Origin: Gracilimonas sp965227785 | GTDB lineage: Bacteria > Bacteroidota > Rhodothermia > Balneolales > Balneolaceae | Length of the DNA stretch: 64,000 bases | Assembly: GCF_965227785.1 (NCBI RefSeq) | Contig: NZ_OZ245785.1 | Coordinates: 1,364,001 to 1,428,000, forward strand | Direction of reading: 5' to 3' | Part shown: in pieces, positions 54,170 to 63,326 of the stretch | Position numbering within the stretch: the first letter of the stretch is position 1 | Layout: each line of letters opens with the position of its first letter | Program-made: the position numbers and the translations under genes | The notes under the pieces: generated by a model | Seen by the model: the letters and a program-made list of their open reading frames with translations, nothing else | The model's database searches: none | Told to the model about the DNA's origin: nothing

Positions 54170-55208
54170 TAATATCTAGATCAGGATGCTTTAAGTGTTT
54201 ATTATCAAGCAACTTTTTCAGATGTAAAAAGGCTGGAAGGAAGTTACCTTTCTCAAAATTTAAATCTCTATCATAGATTCCCGGGCAGTCATACAACACC
54301 TCATCCAAATACGTATAGCTAATTTCACATATCTTTAGTTTATTATTTTCATCGTATAAAAAATCATAAGCCATTGAATCAAATCCGCATGTTTCTGATA
54401 CATTAAAGGCTATCTTTATTGCTTCCTTGTCTATTTTATCCTGATTATACTCCAATTTACCACTTCCCGATGCCCTGAAATCATTATCCCTATTATATCT
54501 TAAAAACGCATAGGCGCGATCTCCAATAATCGTAACTCTAATATCATACTCATTGTTTGCTAAATATTTTTGGAATAAAACATAATTCATGTGCTTCTTC
54601 CAGAAAAGTTTTTTTACCCCATACTTCTTTTCTGTATATAAGTTATAAAATAATGACTTGATGAATGTTACTGGACTTTTAAATATCAGATTATTTCCCA
54701 GTGGTATTTTTCCATTATTTATTCCTTCTTTAAACATTCTTGCGACAACTTTATGTGCCTGTCTTTTGTTGTCAATTTTTGCAACATTCGCTGATCCTGC
54801 TCCGCTCTTTAGCTTAAATATGACAGGATATCTAGCTCCCTCTACCCATTTAATTGCATCCTTTTTATTCCAAAACACATGAGTATCAATTACTGGAAAC
54901 CCTAACTCTTTAAGTAAATAATACTGTTTTATTTTATCGTCAAAATGCCACCTCGATCTCAAATTTGGAAAGACATTTTTACCTAAAGCATCTTCTATTA
55001 TTGGAAAAATCGTCTCTGCTTCCTGAATCTGATATTCAGTATTGACAAATCTATAAATAAAATAATCAGCTTCTTCAACCTTATCCCAAAATTCTGTGTC
55101 GTTAAGGTTGCTCTTTTCATAAGAAATATCATTGTATTCTAATATAGCTTCATAGAATTTATTGTATTTCGGAACTTCCCATATATCTGACTTATATAAT
55201 AAAACCAT
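54159..55208 (-). CDS. ATP-grasp ligase (RimK-like) in the capsule operon
   Basis: 349 residues. ATP-grasp segments: YPVIFKLKSGAGSANVAKI (nucleotide-binding lysine and Gly-rich loop, about 128-146), FQKYLANNEYDIRVTIIGD (about 212-230), AFLRYNRDNDFRASGSGK, and GFDSMAYDFLYDENNKLKICEIS (the Mg-binding acid region). It should join an acid to an amine or amino group at ATP cost. In a locus with amino sugars and uronic acids an amide-linked amino acid on the glycan is a plausible product, but this is inference. No membrane segments. Confidence 0.8.
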   Translation of the reverse strand: MVLLYKSDIWEVPKYNKFYEAILEYNDISYEKSNLNDTEFWDKVEEADYFIYRFVNTEYQIQEAETIFPIIEDALGKNVFPNLRSRWHFDDKIKQYYLLKELGFPVIDTHVFWNKKDAIKWVEGARYPVIFKLKSGAGSANVAKIDNKRQAHKVVARMFKEGINNGKIPLGNNLIFKSPVTFIKSLFYNLYTEKKYGVKKLFWKKHMNYVLFQKYLANNEYDIRVTIIGDRAYAFLRYNRDNDFRASGSGKLEYNQDKIDKEAIKIAFNVSETCGFDSMAYDFLYDENNKLKICEISYTYLDEVLYDCPGIYDRDLNFEKGNFLPAFLHLKKLLDNKHLKHPDLDINEI

Positions 55209-55228
55209 AAATTAATTCATTAATGAAA

Positions 55229-56722
55229 CTACGTTTCTCTTTTAACCATTTGTAGGACTTTATCTTTCAAACTTTGGTCAAGACTATACCAAGAAAATAC
55301 ACCTAAAATTGTAAGTGCGATTATATTTGAAAAAATGATTCTACTTATTTCATCCGTTATGATACTGTTTATCAGTAAGTAGCCAGCAAAGCTTGCTGAA
55401 ATAGAAAAATATATTTTCCCGTAAATCTTTAAATAATCTAATATTGAAATTTCATAATATCTAAGATACCTCATTAATTGAAACAGAATACAAATTATAT
55501 ATCCAAGGGTTAGACCAACTATAAATCCCAAAAACCCAAAAAATTTGACACCTAAATAAGCTAATGATATAGAAATCAAAGTGTTAAATACATTGAACTG
55601 CACACTCATTTTTGACTTTCCTTCATTGTAATAAAGCATCAACATAATTGCGAAACTTGGTACCAACATTTGTGCCCCTAATATTGTAAGATGGAGACTA
55701 AAATTCGGATACTCTGATTGGAGGTAATAGCGTGATATATTTTCACCGTTAATCAACATAATAAAAATCACTCCGATCACTATAATGGAGTGAATATTCG
55801 TTCCCTTAGTAATAATTTTTTTTATGCTATATTTTTTCTTTAGATCATGTGCTGCTGGTAATACTGGTCTCACTAACATGTCAGATACTTGCCTAACCAA
55901 TCTTATTATACGTTGAAGAATGCCAAATTCACCAACCAATACCGGAGAAGCTATAATGGCAAGCATTATCTGGGTTCCATGATTAAAAAGTTGTGCCGAG
56001 ATTGTGACAAATGAAATCCCGCCAAGATAATTAGCCGTATCTTTAATATATGAAATTTTGGGGCTTACTGGGAAGGTTATAATCTCTGGGGTATATAATA
56101 TTACTTGCATTAATTGTGTAATAAGCTTTACCAAAGGCACTAAAACAAATGTAAGCAACGAAAACTCAACAATTGATAAATCACCCAGATAGAACCATAT
56201 AAAAAAAGCCAAAACGTAGAAAAATTTAGAACAAATGCTCGCAAATGACGTCATATCAAACCGTATAAATCCGTTCACAATACCATCAATAAAGGAATTA
56301 AGATTTTGAATTAAAACACCGACACCAAACCAAATAATTGCCTGCCTTAAAAGCACGGCACTATCTTTAGAAACTTTTTGAAATATATATTCAACGTTTT
56401 CAGCTATGAAAATGCAGATTAAAAGCCCAATAATTGAAAGAAAAACCTTGAGCCAAAAGAATGTCCAAAAGAACTCTGAGAACTCCTTTCCTTCTAAGTC
56501 GAAATATTTCTTCGCGTAATTTGTAATAGTAGAGCCAATTCCTATATCCAGCACACTATTGATGATATTAAGTGAAAAAGCGATTTCAAATATTCCATAC
56601 TGATCTTTTCCTAAACTGCTGATTATAAATGGAATAAAAAATACTCCAGCCAGTCCACTTACGATAAGATTTAGAAACTGATAGGATACACTTTTGGTAA
56701 TTTTGGATTCAATAGAGGACAT
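55229..56722 (-). CDS. Polysaccharide flippase (Wzx, MOP superfamily)
   Basis: 497 residues and twelve to fourteen hydrophobic segments. The start SVSYQFLNLIVSGLAGVFFIPFIISSLGKDQYGIFEIAFS is the Wzx-type N-terminus. It should flip undecaprenyl-linked repeat units across the inner membrane for the Wzy polymerase encoded two genes downstream. It is separated by 1 base from the KpsS-like gene and by 20 bases from the ATP-grasp gene. Confidence 0.87.
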   Translation of the reverse strand: MSSIESKITKSVSYQFLNLIVSGLAGVFFIPFIISSLGKDQYGIFEIAFSLNIINSVLDIGIGSTITNYAKKYFDLEGKEFSEFFWTFFWLKVFLSIIGLLICIFIAENVEYIFQKVSKDSAVLLRQAIIWFGVGVLIQNLNSFIDGIVNGFIRFDMTSFASICSKFFYVLAFFIWFYLGDLSIVEFSLLTFVLVPLVKLITQLMQVILYTPEIITFPVSPKISYIKDTANYLGGISFVTISAQLFNHGTQIMLAIIASPVLVGEFGILQRIIRLVRQVSDMLVRPVLPAAHDLKKKYSIKKIITKGTNIHSIIVIGVIFIMLINGENISRYYLQSEYPNFSLHLTILGAQMLVPSFAIMLMLYYNEGKSKMSVQFNVFNTLISISLAYLGVKFFGFLGFIVGLTLGYIICILFQLMRYLRYYEISILDYLKIYGKIYFSISASFAGYLLINSIITDEISRIIFSNIIALTILGVFSWYSLDQSLKDKVLQMVKRET

Positions 56723-56723
56723 C

Positions 56724-58199
56724 TCAATCCAAATTCAGAATTAGATCGGAAAGGTTCTCTATTGTTTCACCCTTACTAATCGCAGTTTTTTCTTTTACCC
56801 CTTTATAATGATAAGCTTTCAATGAGTGATTCCGAATATTTGTTAACCCTTTTAAAATTGCATCCTCATCAATACTATGTCTTCGAATCTTCTCATACAT
56901 GCTCTCCAAATCTTGTCTTTTATTAATTTTAATAACCCCGGACAAGCTCTCGTACCAAGCTGTGCCAAATACTATTGCTGATTTACCCCTTACCAGTGCC
57001 TCAACTCCTACCGTCCCGGTAAGTGTAGCAACGGCTAATGAATTATCGATCAGGTGAAATGAATTGATACTTGTTGAAATGAACTTGACCCGATCTATTT
57101 TTTCAAGTTTTTGATAAAAAGACAAATTTCTACCTGTTTGCCCTTCCATTTTTGGATTAAATTGCGAAGGATGTTCTTTAACAAAAATACTTACATTTTT
57201 AGGCAGGTGCTTTGATAACGCTTCCACCATTAGAACTTGATCAACAAAAATTTTCCCGCTTGGACAGCTCGTTTCCTCCGGCTGATAATGTAAAGCTACA
57301 AATACATACTTCTCTTTTCGGTTATATGCGTCACAAATGCTTTCATAATACTTCTTAAGATTATTTTTAAATCGGTAACCTTTTATGAAAGCTCCAAAAA
57401 ACTCGATCTTTAAATAATTAGAATTCTGTAGCGTCTTTCCTCTCTTCTTCCAATATATTTTTGAAGAGTTAAGCAGTTTTGGGATAGATGATAATCTATA
57501 TTTCAGAAAATAATCCAGTACCCGCCTGATTAAACCCTTCCCAGCTTCGCTGGCTTGCTTTTTCATATACTCAGGTTCAGCCGTTTGATACGAAGAGTTA
57601 ACTTTTTCAACGTATTTTTTGACAACAGGGTCAATACCCATACCGGCCTCCTGCCCTATGGACGGTAAAAAATCAACATCGTAAAAAGGTAAATTATATC
57701 CTGGCCAGACCGTCATTTTAAATGTTAAAAATTTTATTTTTAGCACATCAGCAGCTATATAAAGTGCATAGTCAAACACTCTATGCGGAATGCTTGGAGC
57801 TATTATAAGCTCAATCTCTTTCTCTTTTAGAATATTTATCCATGTCCTCAACAGGTATCTAAAAAAATGCTGTCTCTCATTAAAACTAAACGACATTTGA
57901 TCCGGATCTAAACGCTCCATCATTTTGATAGCCATTAACTCCTCGGAACTATAAACTGATAATTCAAATCCATCCAACTGAGGTGTGGATATTTCAGATA
58001 GTTCTTCAGGAAAAATCCCTTTCCATGCGTCATTAATATCATGATAAATGCACTCCGGAAAGTCTTCTCGTATTGCATTTTCAGAATCTTCTGGCCATCC
58101 TATCCAATAAACTGGTTTATACTTTTTAGAATCTTGAAGATTCAAAGCTACTTCTTTCCATGGATCAGCAATACAACAACAAAAGAGTAAATTCTTCAT
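56724..58199 (-). CDS. Capsule-biosynthesis-type protein (KpsS/GT-B-like)
   Basis: 491 residues without membrane helices. The C-terminal part has YVFVALHYQPEETSCPSG, VSIFVKEHPSQFNPKM and LTGTVGVEALVRGKSAIVFGTAWY. Motifs of this kind (EHP, then TGTVGxEAL) occur in KpsS/Capsule_synth and related GT-B proteins that make the Kdo linker or transfer acidic nonulosonic sugars. It might therefore be the pseudaminic-acid transferase of this locus, which is inference. The N-terminus MKNLLFCCCIADPW is unusually Cys-rich. Confidence 0.65.
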   Translation of the reverse strand: MKNLLFCCCIADPWKEVALNLQDSKKYKPVYWIGWPEDSENAIREDFPECIYHDINDAWKGIFPEELSEISTPQLDGFELSVYSSEELMAIKMMERLDPDQMSFSFNERQHFFRYLLRTWINILKEKEIELIIAPSIPHRVFDYALYIAADVLKIKFLTFKMTVWPGYNLPFYDVDFLPSIGQEAGMGIDPVVKKYVEKVNSSYQTAEPEYMKKQASEAGKGLIRRVLDYFLKYRLSSIPKLLNSSKIYWKKRGKTLQNSNYLKIEFFGAFIKGYRFKNNLKKYYESICDAYNRKEKYVFVALHYQPEETSCPSGKIFVDQVLMVEALSKHLPKNVSIFVKEHPSQFNPKMEGQTGRNLSFYQKLEKIDRVKFISTSINSFHLIDNSLAVATLTGTVGVEALVRGKSAIVFGTAWYESLSGVIKINKRQDLESMYEKIRRHSIDEDAILKGLTNIRNHSLKAYHYKGVKEKTAISKGETIENLSDLILNLD

Positions 58200-58202
58200 C
58201 TA

Positions 58203-59294
58203 TTATTTTGTTATAACTTCTAAATGAAATCGTCCTATCTTACCTGGGAAACTAATACATTCATTTTGCCAAGAATGATGACCCTCTTCTTTATAGCTGT
58301 AATAAATCAAATACTTATTCTCAGAAATTCTAATTGCTTGTGGTGCAACATACAAAACCCGAAAGTTTGGAAGGTCCTCAAATAATTCCTGCTCAAATTT
58401 ATAAAAAGTATATGACTCTATACTCTCGTTTTCTAACTTTCGATATCCAATCTTGAGTTGCATTTGGTCTTTATAAGGATCAAAAATGCTTGGAAACATA
58501 AATTCGTATTCATCTTCTATTACGCGAGTAGCATTATTATATAAATGCATTTCAGATACATCTGCATTCTCAAAGCTAATTTTTCTGAAATCTTGCCCCA
58601 AAGACTCATCAAATTTTTGGGCAGCTGAAACTCCTATTTGCCTGTACCCTTCACCATGTTTTTCTCCGTTCCAATACCTGTAGAATAGTTTATAGTAGCC
58701 ATTGTAATTGTATGCATTAGTTTGTGTATCAGAATAATGTCGTTTAATTATTCTTTCATTTTCCCATTCCAGACCATTCACCGAAGTCATTCCGTAAACC
58801 CAATTTGAAGATAAACTATCTATCCATCTGGTATATACCATCTTATAAGAACCTTCACTCATACTTGAATTCAGATCTAAAAAAACTGTCATTCCATGAA
58901 TTCCTTTGTTAGATACACCATTATTGCTGATTAAAATATTTGTTTCTTTAAAGTCTCCATATTCTACATATTCAAGGTTTGGCTTAATCCATTTAACTCC
59001 ATCGGAGGAATATGCGTAATTAAAGTAGCTGTTATAATCAAATCTTCCATAAGATGATGAATTTTCCCCGAACGATTCGTACCACAGATGCCACATCGTA
59101 TCCGTGCGAATAACATTAATATAGCCTAAACCTTTTTCTTCCCAGGGATTATCAAGCTGTAAGTCCAGTGGAAATTCATGTTTCGAAATTTCCAATTTGA
59201 ATGGATGGTAAATTGCTCCTTGGTCTTTAAAAAAATCACATCCAAGAAGAATGATACTTAGAGCTAATGGTATAAAAAATTTAGCATACCTCAT
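58203..59294 (-). CDS. Lipoprotein with glycosidase-like beta-propeller features
   Basis: 363 residues with a lipoprotein signal (ILLGC, Cys19). Repeated WHLWYES, FNYAYSSDGVKWIKPNL, YKMVYTRW, YKLFYRYW and KYLIYYSYKE segments spaced 40-60 residues apart look like blades of the five-bladed GH32/GH43-type propeller. I cannot see a secure catalytic triad. An envelope-anchored glycan-binding or trimming protein is plausible. It sits inside the capsule operon between the PIG-L deacetylase gene and the KpsS-like gene, with 3- to 6-base gaps. Confidence 0.6.
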   Translation of the reverse strand: MRYAKFFIPLALSIILLGCDFFKDQGAIYHPFKLEISKHEFPLDLQLDNPWEEKGLGYINVIRTDTMWHLWYESFGENSSSYGRFDYNSYFNYAYSSDGVKWIKPNLEYVEYGDFKETNILISNNGVSNKGIHGMTVFLDLNSSMSEGSYKMVYTRWIDSLSSNWVYGMTSVNGLEWENERIIKRHYSDTQTNAYNYNGYYKLFYRYWNGEKHGEGYRQIGVSAAQKFDESLGQDFRKISFENADVSEMHLYNNATRVIEDEYEFMFPSIFDPYKDQMQLKIGYRKLENESIESYTFYKFEQELFEDLPNFRVLYVAPQAIRISENKYLIYYSYKEEGHHSWQNECISFPGKIGRFHLEVITK

Positions 59295-59300
59295 TAATTT

Positions 59301-60011
59301 CTAATTGATTGAGCGAACAATTTGAAAACACTCGGCAAAATCTTTTCCTACTCTAACTCCCCTTTCTTTGCAAGTGTTTTTCAATGCTTTTGGTGACCTT
59401 GGATGAGGCCACTCTCTTTTCTCGAACTCATAGCTTTCCATACCATTTATTTTTGCCTCAATATCTTTTTCAGAGACTTCGATAAATAAATTAGGCACGA
59501 ATCGTCTTGGATCACTAGAAGCCTGCCATTCTGTTCCTGATGGAGTTTCAAAAGTAATAATAGTTTTCACCACCTCATTCTTCATGGGACGAGTTGCGGT
59601 GATTACTGATTCGAAGGTCCTCTGGTGATCTATATTCAAATCACCACCATGATGTGTAAAGATTATTTCAGGCTGAAATTGTTCTTTTTCTTTTTCAACA
59701 ACTTTTATGATGTCTAAAAGTGCTACCGTATCAAACCGGTTATCCGGGAAATCATAAATACTTACTGAATGATAACCTATTGCAGACTGTGCCTCTTTTA
59801 TATTCTGTTTATGGATTTTTAGTTCTTGCTGCCATTGCTTTGGGTCTCGCTGTTTTGACCTGGAAGTAATACCTTCTCCAAGAATGACTACATGTGTTTG
59901 AACATTATATTCATTTATTAGTTTATGCATGGTTGCCCCAAGTCCAAGTAACTCATCATCCGGGTGAGCAACAACCACCATAATCTTTTTATTTTTTAGA
60001 TATTCTAACAT
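59301..60011 (-). CDS. PIG-L family N-deacetylase
   Basis: 236 residues. The zinc motif VVAHPDDELLGLGATMHKL (H16, D18, D19) and FTHHGGDLNIDHQRTFE are the PIG-L/LmbE signature. Such enzymes remove acetyl groups from GlcNAc-type sugars. VTATRP, seen as ITATRPMKNE, and the C-terminal HPRSPKALK are further family marks. It overlaps the adjacent formyltransferase-like gene by 11 bases. The pairing of an N-deacetylase with formyltransferase-like proteins suggests replacement of an N-acetyl by another acyl group, which is inference. Confidence 0.88.
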   Translation of the reverse strand: MLEYLKNKKIMVVVAHPDDELLGLGATMHKLINEYNVQTHVVILGEGITSRSKQRDPKQWQQELKIHKQNIKEAQSAIGYHSVSIYDFPDNRFDTVALLDIIKVVEKEKEQFQPEIIFTHHGGDLNIDHQRTFESVITATRPMKNEVVKTIITFETPSGTEWQASSDPRRFVPNLFIEVSEKDIEAKINGMESYEFEKREWPHPRSPKALKNTCKERGVRVGKDFAECFQIVRSIN

Positions 60012-60669
60012 CAGCTTTAATACTTTTATCTGCTTTTAATGAAGCGCGATTAAATTCAAACTTGAAATTTTCCGTCTCTATAAATGCTTTGGGATATCCT
60101 TCACAATCTAACATTCTAATATAATCATACACCTCTTCCATAATAGATAGTTTAGAAATATCCCCGTCCTCAGGCTTTCTTCTTTTAAACTTAACAACAT
60201 CCCCTGTTTGCTTTTGTGGCTTCGGATTCTCTAAAATAATTACATTGATCATCTTTTCGATTATTTTTGAAGATCGAATAAAAATTTCTTCTGCTGTACC
60301 ATGTAGACTAAGGGTACGCTTTAAATATACATCACCCGCATCAACATCAGCCGAAACGGATATTGCAGAAACCATTGTTTTGGTATGCCCTCTAACGATC
60401 AAATTTTGAAGTGGGCTACCTCCCCGGCCATACGGTAAATCCGTCATATGAAATACTACACATCGAAAGTTTTTAAATATATCCTCAGGAATTAGATATG
60501 ACCAATGAGGGATAAATATCCAGTCCGGCGAAAATTCTTTACAAAATTCATAAGTAAGCTTTTCCTTATTCTCTATCCGAATACAATCCAGCTCATACTT
60601 TTCTGAGTTTAGATCTTCAAAAAGTTGATCATGCCATGGCTTTTCAGATACAAGAATTACTTTATTCAT
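59989..60669 (-). CDS. Formyltransferase-like protein 2, catalytic Asn replaced
   Basis: 226 residues from the ATG at 60669, which overlaps the pseI stop as TAATG; an upstream ATG at 60684 is possible. The core is VVFHMTDLPYGRGGSPLQNL: H74 is kept but the residue two before it is V72, where formyltransferases have Asn. D110 is kept in ADVDAGDVYLKRTL. The C-terminal region KRRKPEDGDISKLS...YDYIRMLDCEGYPKAF is like the formyl_trans_C OB domain. It is a close relative of the gene at 61705. Both flank pseI, so a role in nonulosonic-acid acylation is inferred. Confidence 0.75.
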   Translation of the reverse strand: MNKVILVSEKPWHDQLFEDLNSEKYELDCIRIENKEKLTYEFCKEFSPDWIFIPHWSYLIPEDIFKNFRCVVFHMTDLPYGRGGSPLQNLIVRGHTKTMVSAISVSADVDAGDVYLKRTLSLHGTAEEIFIRSSKIIEKMINVIILENPKPQKQTGDVVKFKRRKPEDGDISKLSIMEEVYDYIRMLDCEGYPKAFIETENFKFEFNRASLKADKSIKADVRISKK

Positions 60670-61718
60670 TATAAAAGATCCCATGTTAGTGCAGTAGCTC
60701 TTTTAATATCTTGCTTTGCAATTTTACCTATAACTTTCTCATAGTATTTTGGAGCCATCCCATCACCAGGTCTTATTACCCTTACATTAGCCTGTGAAAA
60801 TTCTTCTCCTTTCTTAACATCTTTAACCACATATAATGACCTTTTAAACCTTAAACTGCCTTTTTCGTCTTTCAATATATCGAATTTAACGTCTCCGAGT
60901 GCCTTCCAAGCCCGCTCACTCTCATCCACTAAAATTTTCAACTCTGGAGGCTCGATTGAGAAAGCAGAATCGACGCCACCATCCTCTCTGGATAGCGTAA
61001 AATGTTTTTCTATCACTTTTGCCCCCAATGAGACTGATGCTAAAGCAGCACCAACTCCACGTGTGTGATCAGAAAGCCCTGCGTAACAATTAAACAATTC
61101 TTTTAAATAAGGAATTGATTTTAGGTTTGTATTCTCAGCACTTGCCGGATAGGTACTTGTACATTTCAAAAGTACTAAATCTGTACAACCATTTTCTCTA
61201 AGCACTGCAACAGATTCAGAAATATCACTAAGTGTTGAAGCACCAGTGGACATTATTACCGGCTTCCCAGTAGAAGCAATTTTTTTAAGTAAAGGCCAAT
61301 CTTTGTTTTCAAAAGAAGCCACTTTATAAACCGGTACATTTAGTTCTTCCAAGAAGTCTACTGAAGAATTATCAAAAGGTGTACTAAAAGGAATTAATCC
61401 TTTTGATTTAGCTCGTTCAAAAATTGGTTCATGCCATTCCCATGGAGTATGTGCGATTTCATATAAATCATAAAGCGTTTTCCCATGCCACAAAGAATCC
61501 GGATCGTCTATAAAAAAAAGACCTTCATCGTGCTGAATTGTCATAGTATCAGCGGTATAGGTCTGAATTTTTAAACCATGTGCCCCTGCTTCCGCCGCTG
61601 CATCAACAATTTCAAGTGCTCGATCCAATGACTGATTATGATTACCAGACATCTCCGCAATAATGAATGGCTTCGAATTTTCACTAATTACAAAATCATC
61701 AATTTTAAATTCTTTCAT
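60669..61718 (-). CDS. pseI: Pseudaminic acid synthase
   Basis: 349 residues. The NeuB-type TIM barrel starts with FIIAEMSGNHNQSLDRAL and GAHGLKIQTYTADTMT, which points to PseI rather than NeuB or LegI. KCTSTYPA, GLSDHTRGVGAALASVSLGA and EKHFTLSREDGGVDSAFS follow. A C-terminal SAF antifreeze-like domain covers about 285-349. The enzyme condenses 6-deoxy-AltdiNAc with phosphoenolpyruvate. Its start overlaps the preceding formyltransferase-like gene by 14 bases. Confidence 0.93.
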   Translation of the reverse strand: MKEFKIDDFVISENSKPFIIAEMSGNHNQSLDRALEIVDAAAEAGAHGLKIQTYTADTMTIQHDEGLFFIDDPDSLWHGKTLYDLYEIAHTPWEWHEPIFERAKSKGLIPFSTPFDNSSVDFLEELNVPVYKVASFENKDWPLLKKIASTGKPVIMSTGASTLSDISESVAVLRENGCTDLVLLKCTSTYPASAENTNLKSIPYLKELFNCYAGLSDHTRGVGAALASVSLGAKVIEKHFTLSREDGGVDSAFSIEPPELKILVDESERAWKALGDVKFDILKDEKGSLRFKRSLYVVKDVKKGEEFSQANVRVIRPGDGMAPKYYEKVIGKIAKQDIKRATALTWDLL

Positions 61719-62343
61719 CCTTATATATTTTTATGAGGTATTTTTTCCCATTTAACTCAAAATAAGCAGGGTATCTTTCGTTATCAGATACTCTTAATAA
61801 GTTGAACTGTTCTTTAATACTTTTATCAATATCTAACTCACTATCTATTGGCTTTCGTCTTGGGTAGAAGGTCGATTCGCCTTCTTGTTGGTAAGCATCT
61901 AAATTTGGATATGTTTCCACAAAATCAATAATCATTTTTTTAGTTTTTAAGCCTTGCAGATGCTTTATCTCATCAAGCAATTCATGACCTTCCAAATGAA
62001 TGTATTCCTTAGCATAAATATCTCCGGCATCTACTTCTTTTGAAGCTTCAAAAAGAGTGATGGGAATTTTATCCTTCCCTTCCAATATTTGCCAAGTAAG
62101 TGGCGACCAACCTTTACCTTTCGGTAAATCACTCTCATGAACAACTAAATTATGTTTATTAAGATGTAACTCCTTGAATATTCTTTCACAGGAAAGTAAA
62201 CATAATATATCACCTTCTTTTACATCATCATGGCTATGTATCAAATATACTTCATGACCTTTATTCTCCAATTGTTTAATGAGCTCATTCGCATAGGGAA
62301 TAATCCAAGAGTTAGTATTGTCCACCAAAATTTGAATTAACAT
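61705..62343 (-). CDS. Formyltransferase-like protein 1, catalytic Asn replaced
   Basis: 212 residues. LVVHESDLPKGKGWSPLTWQ keeps H69 but has V67 in the usual Asn position. D105 is kept in KEVDAGDIYAKE. The C-terminal part FYPRRKPIDSELDIDKS...RVSDNERYPAYFE matches formyl_trans_C in a short form. Both this protein and the one at 59989 share H-x-[ST]-D-L-P-x-G-[KR]-G-x-SPL, so they form one subfamily distinct from the intact-triad gene at 50051. It lies between pseG and pseI with 7- and 14-base overlaps. Confidence 0.75.
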   Translation of the reverse strand: MLIQILVDNTNSWIIPYANELIKQLENKGHEVYLIHSHDDVKEGDILCLLSCERIFKELHLNKHNLVVHESDLPKGKGWSPLTWQILEGKDKIPITLFEASKEVDAGDIYAKEYIHLEGHELLDEIKHLQGLKTKKMIIDFVETYPNLDAYQQEGESTFYPRRKPIDSELDIDKSIKEQFNLLRVSDNERYPAYFELNGKKYLIKIYKDERI

Positions 62344-63326
62344 AATTCTAAAAACCTATTGTTAATACGATTTTTAACATTACTATCAATTAGTTTCTTT
62401 TGCTTGTTAACCATAGCAACTAAATCAAGGTTTGCAAGTTTGCTAAAAGCTTCATTTAAACTCTTTTCCGAAAATGAATCAGCATCTATAATTACGCCCT
62501 CTTCCAAAAATCCTTTATAGATAGCCATTTGATTATTTGTATAATATCCCGAAATAACTGGGAGTCCGGTAGCTACAACTTCAAATAAGATACCACTTGC
62601 AGGTACTATTGCTAAATCAGCCTGTTCCAGTTCCTGTCTCATCTCTTTATCACTGAGCGAATCTTTAACAAAAATTTCTAAATCCGTTCTTTTCTCTATT
62701 ACTTTATTCAAAATATCCTTGTGCATGTAGGCATTTCCAAGTACCGCAGTTATAGAATAATCTTTTGAAGGCAGCCAAGATAAAATTTTAGCTGTCTGGT
62801 TCTTGATGTCTGACCCACCAAAACAGATGAATATCTTTTTTATCTCATTTGATTTAGTTCCTGACTTTGGTTTTCCATTGAGAAACTCTGGACGAAGCAA
62901 AGCGTAATCTGGGCCTAATAAATATTTTGTATATGATTCTCCAGCATAATCGTTTTTAGTCAAACCAGGTGCATGATTAATTACCAAATCAGCATAAAAA
63001 TGCTGATTATGAAAGTCATCAATGCAAACTAATTTGCATCCTTTATTCTTAACTTCTTTTTGGTAATTAGAATCAAATTGATATCCATCTAGCACCACAA
63101 TTTCTAGCCCTTTGAGTTCACTTAAAAATTCAGATTCTTGATCAATTACTGTAACCTCCCATCCATTTTGGGTGATCTCATTTTTTAGGGAATGGGGCAT
63201 TTCCATTGCATAAAATTGAATAGAAAAGTCCTCCTTTAGCATATGCCCAAGGGAGATACACCGAACTATATGCCCCAAGCCAATAAATGCACTACCATCA
63301 GCACGTATATAGACTTTTTCTTTCAT
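62337..63326 (-). CDS. pseG: UDP-2,4-diacetamido-2,4,6-trideoxy-beta-L-altropyranose hydrolase
   Basis: 329 residues from the ATG at 63326, which overlaps the pseF stop as TAATG; I reject a longer start inside pseF. The PseG signature IRADGSAFIGLGHIVRCISLG gives the catalytic His19. VVLDGYQFD, CIDDFHNQHFYADLVINHAPG, LLGPDYALLRPEF and ICFGGSDIKN follow as in PseG. The enzyme removes UDP to free the altrose derivative for PseI. Confidence 0.93.
   Translation of the reverse strand: MKEKVYIRADGSAFIGLGHIVRCISLGHMLKEDFSIQFYAMEMPHSLKNEITQNGWEVTVIDQESEFLSELKGLEIVVLDGYQFDSNYQKEVKNKGCKLVCIDDFHNQHFYADLVINHAPGLTKNDYAGESYTKYLLGPDYALLRPEFLNGKPKSGTKSNEIKKIFICFGGSDIKNQTAKILSWLPSKDYSITAVLGNAYMHKDILNKVIEKRTDLEIFVKDSLSDKEMRQELEQADLAIVPASGILFEVVATGLPVISGYYTNNQMAIYKGFLEEGVIIDADSFSEKSLNEAFSKLANLDLVAMVNKQKKLIDSNVKNRINNRFLELC

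Noticed and set aside
60669..61718. N-acetylneuraminate or legionaminate synthase
   Set aside because: The N-terminal motifs and the neighbouring pseG and pseF genes favour pseudaminic acid synthase.
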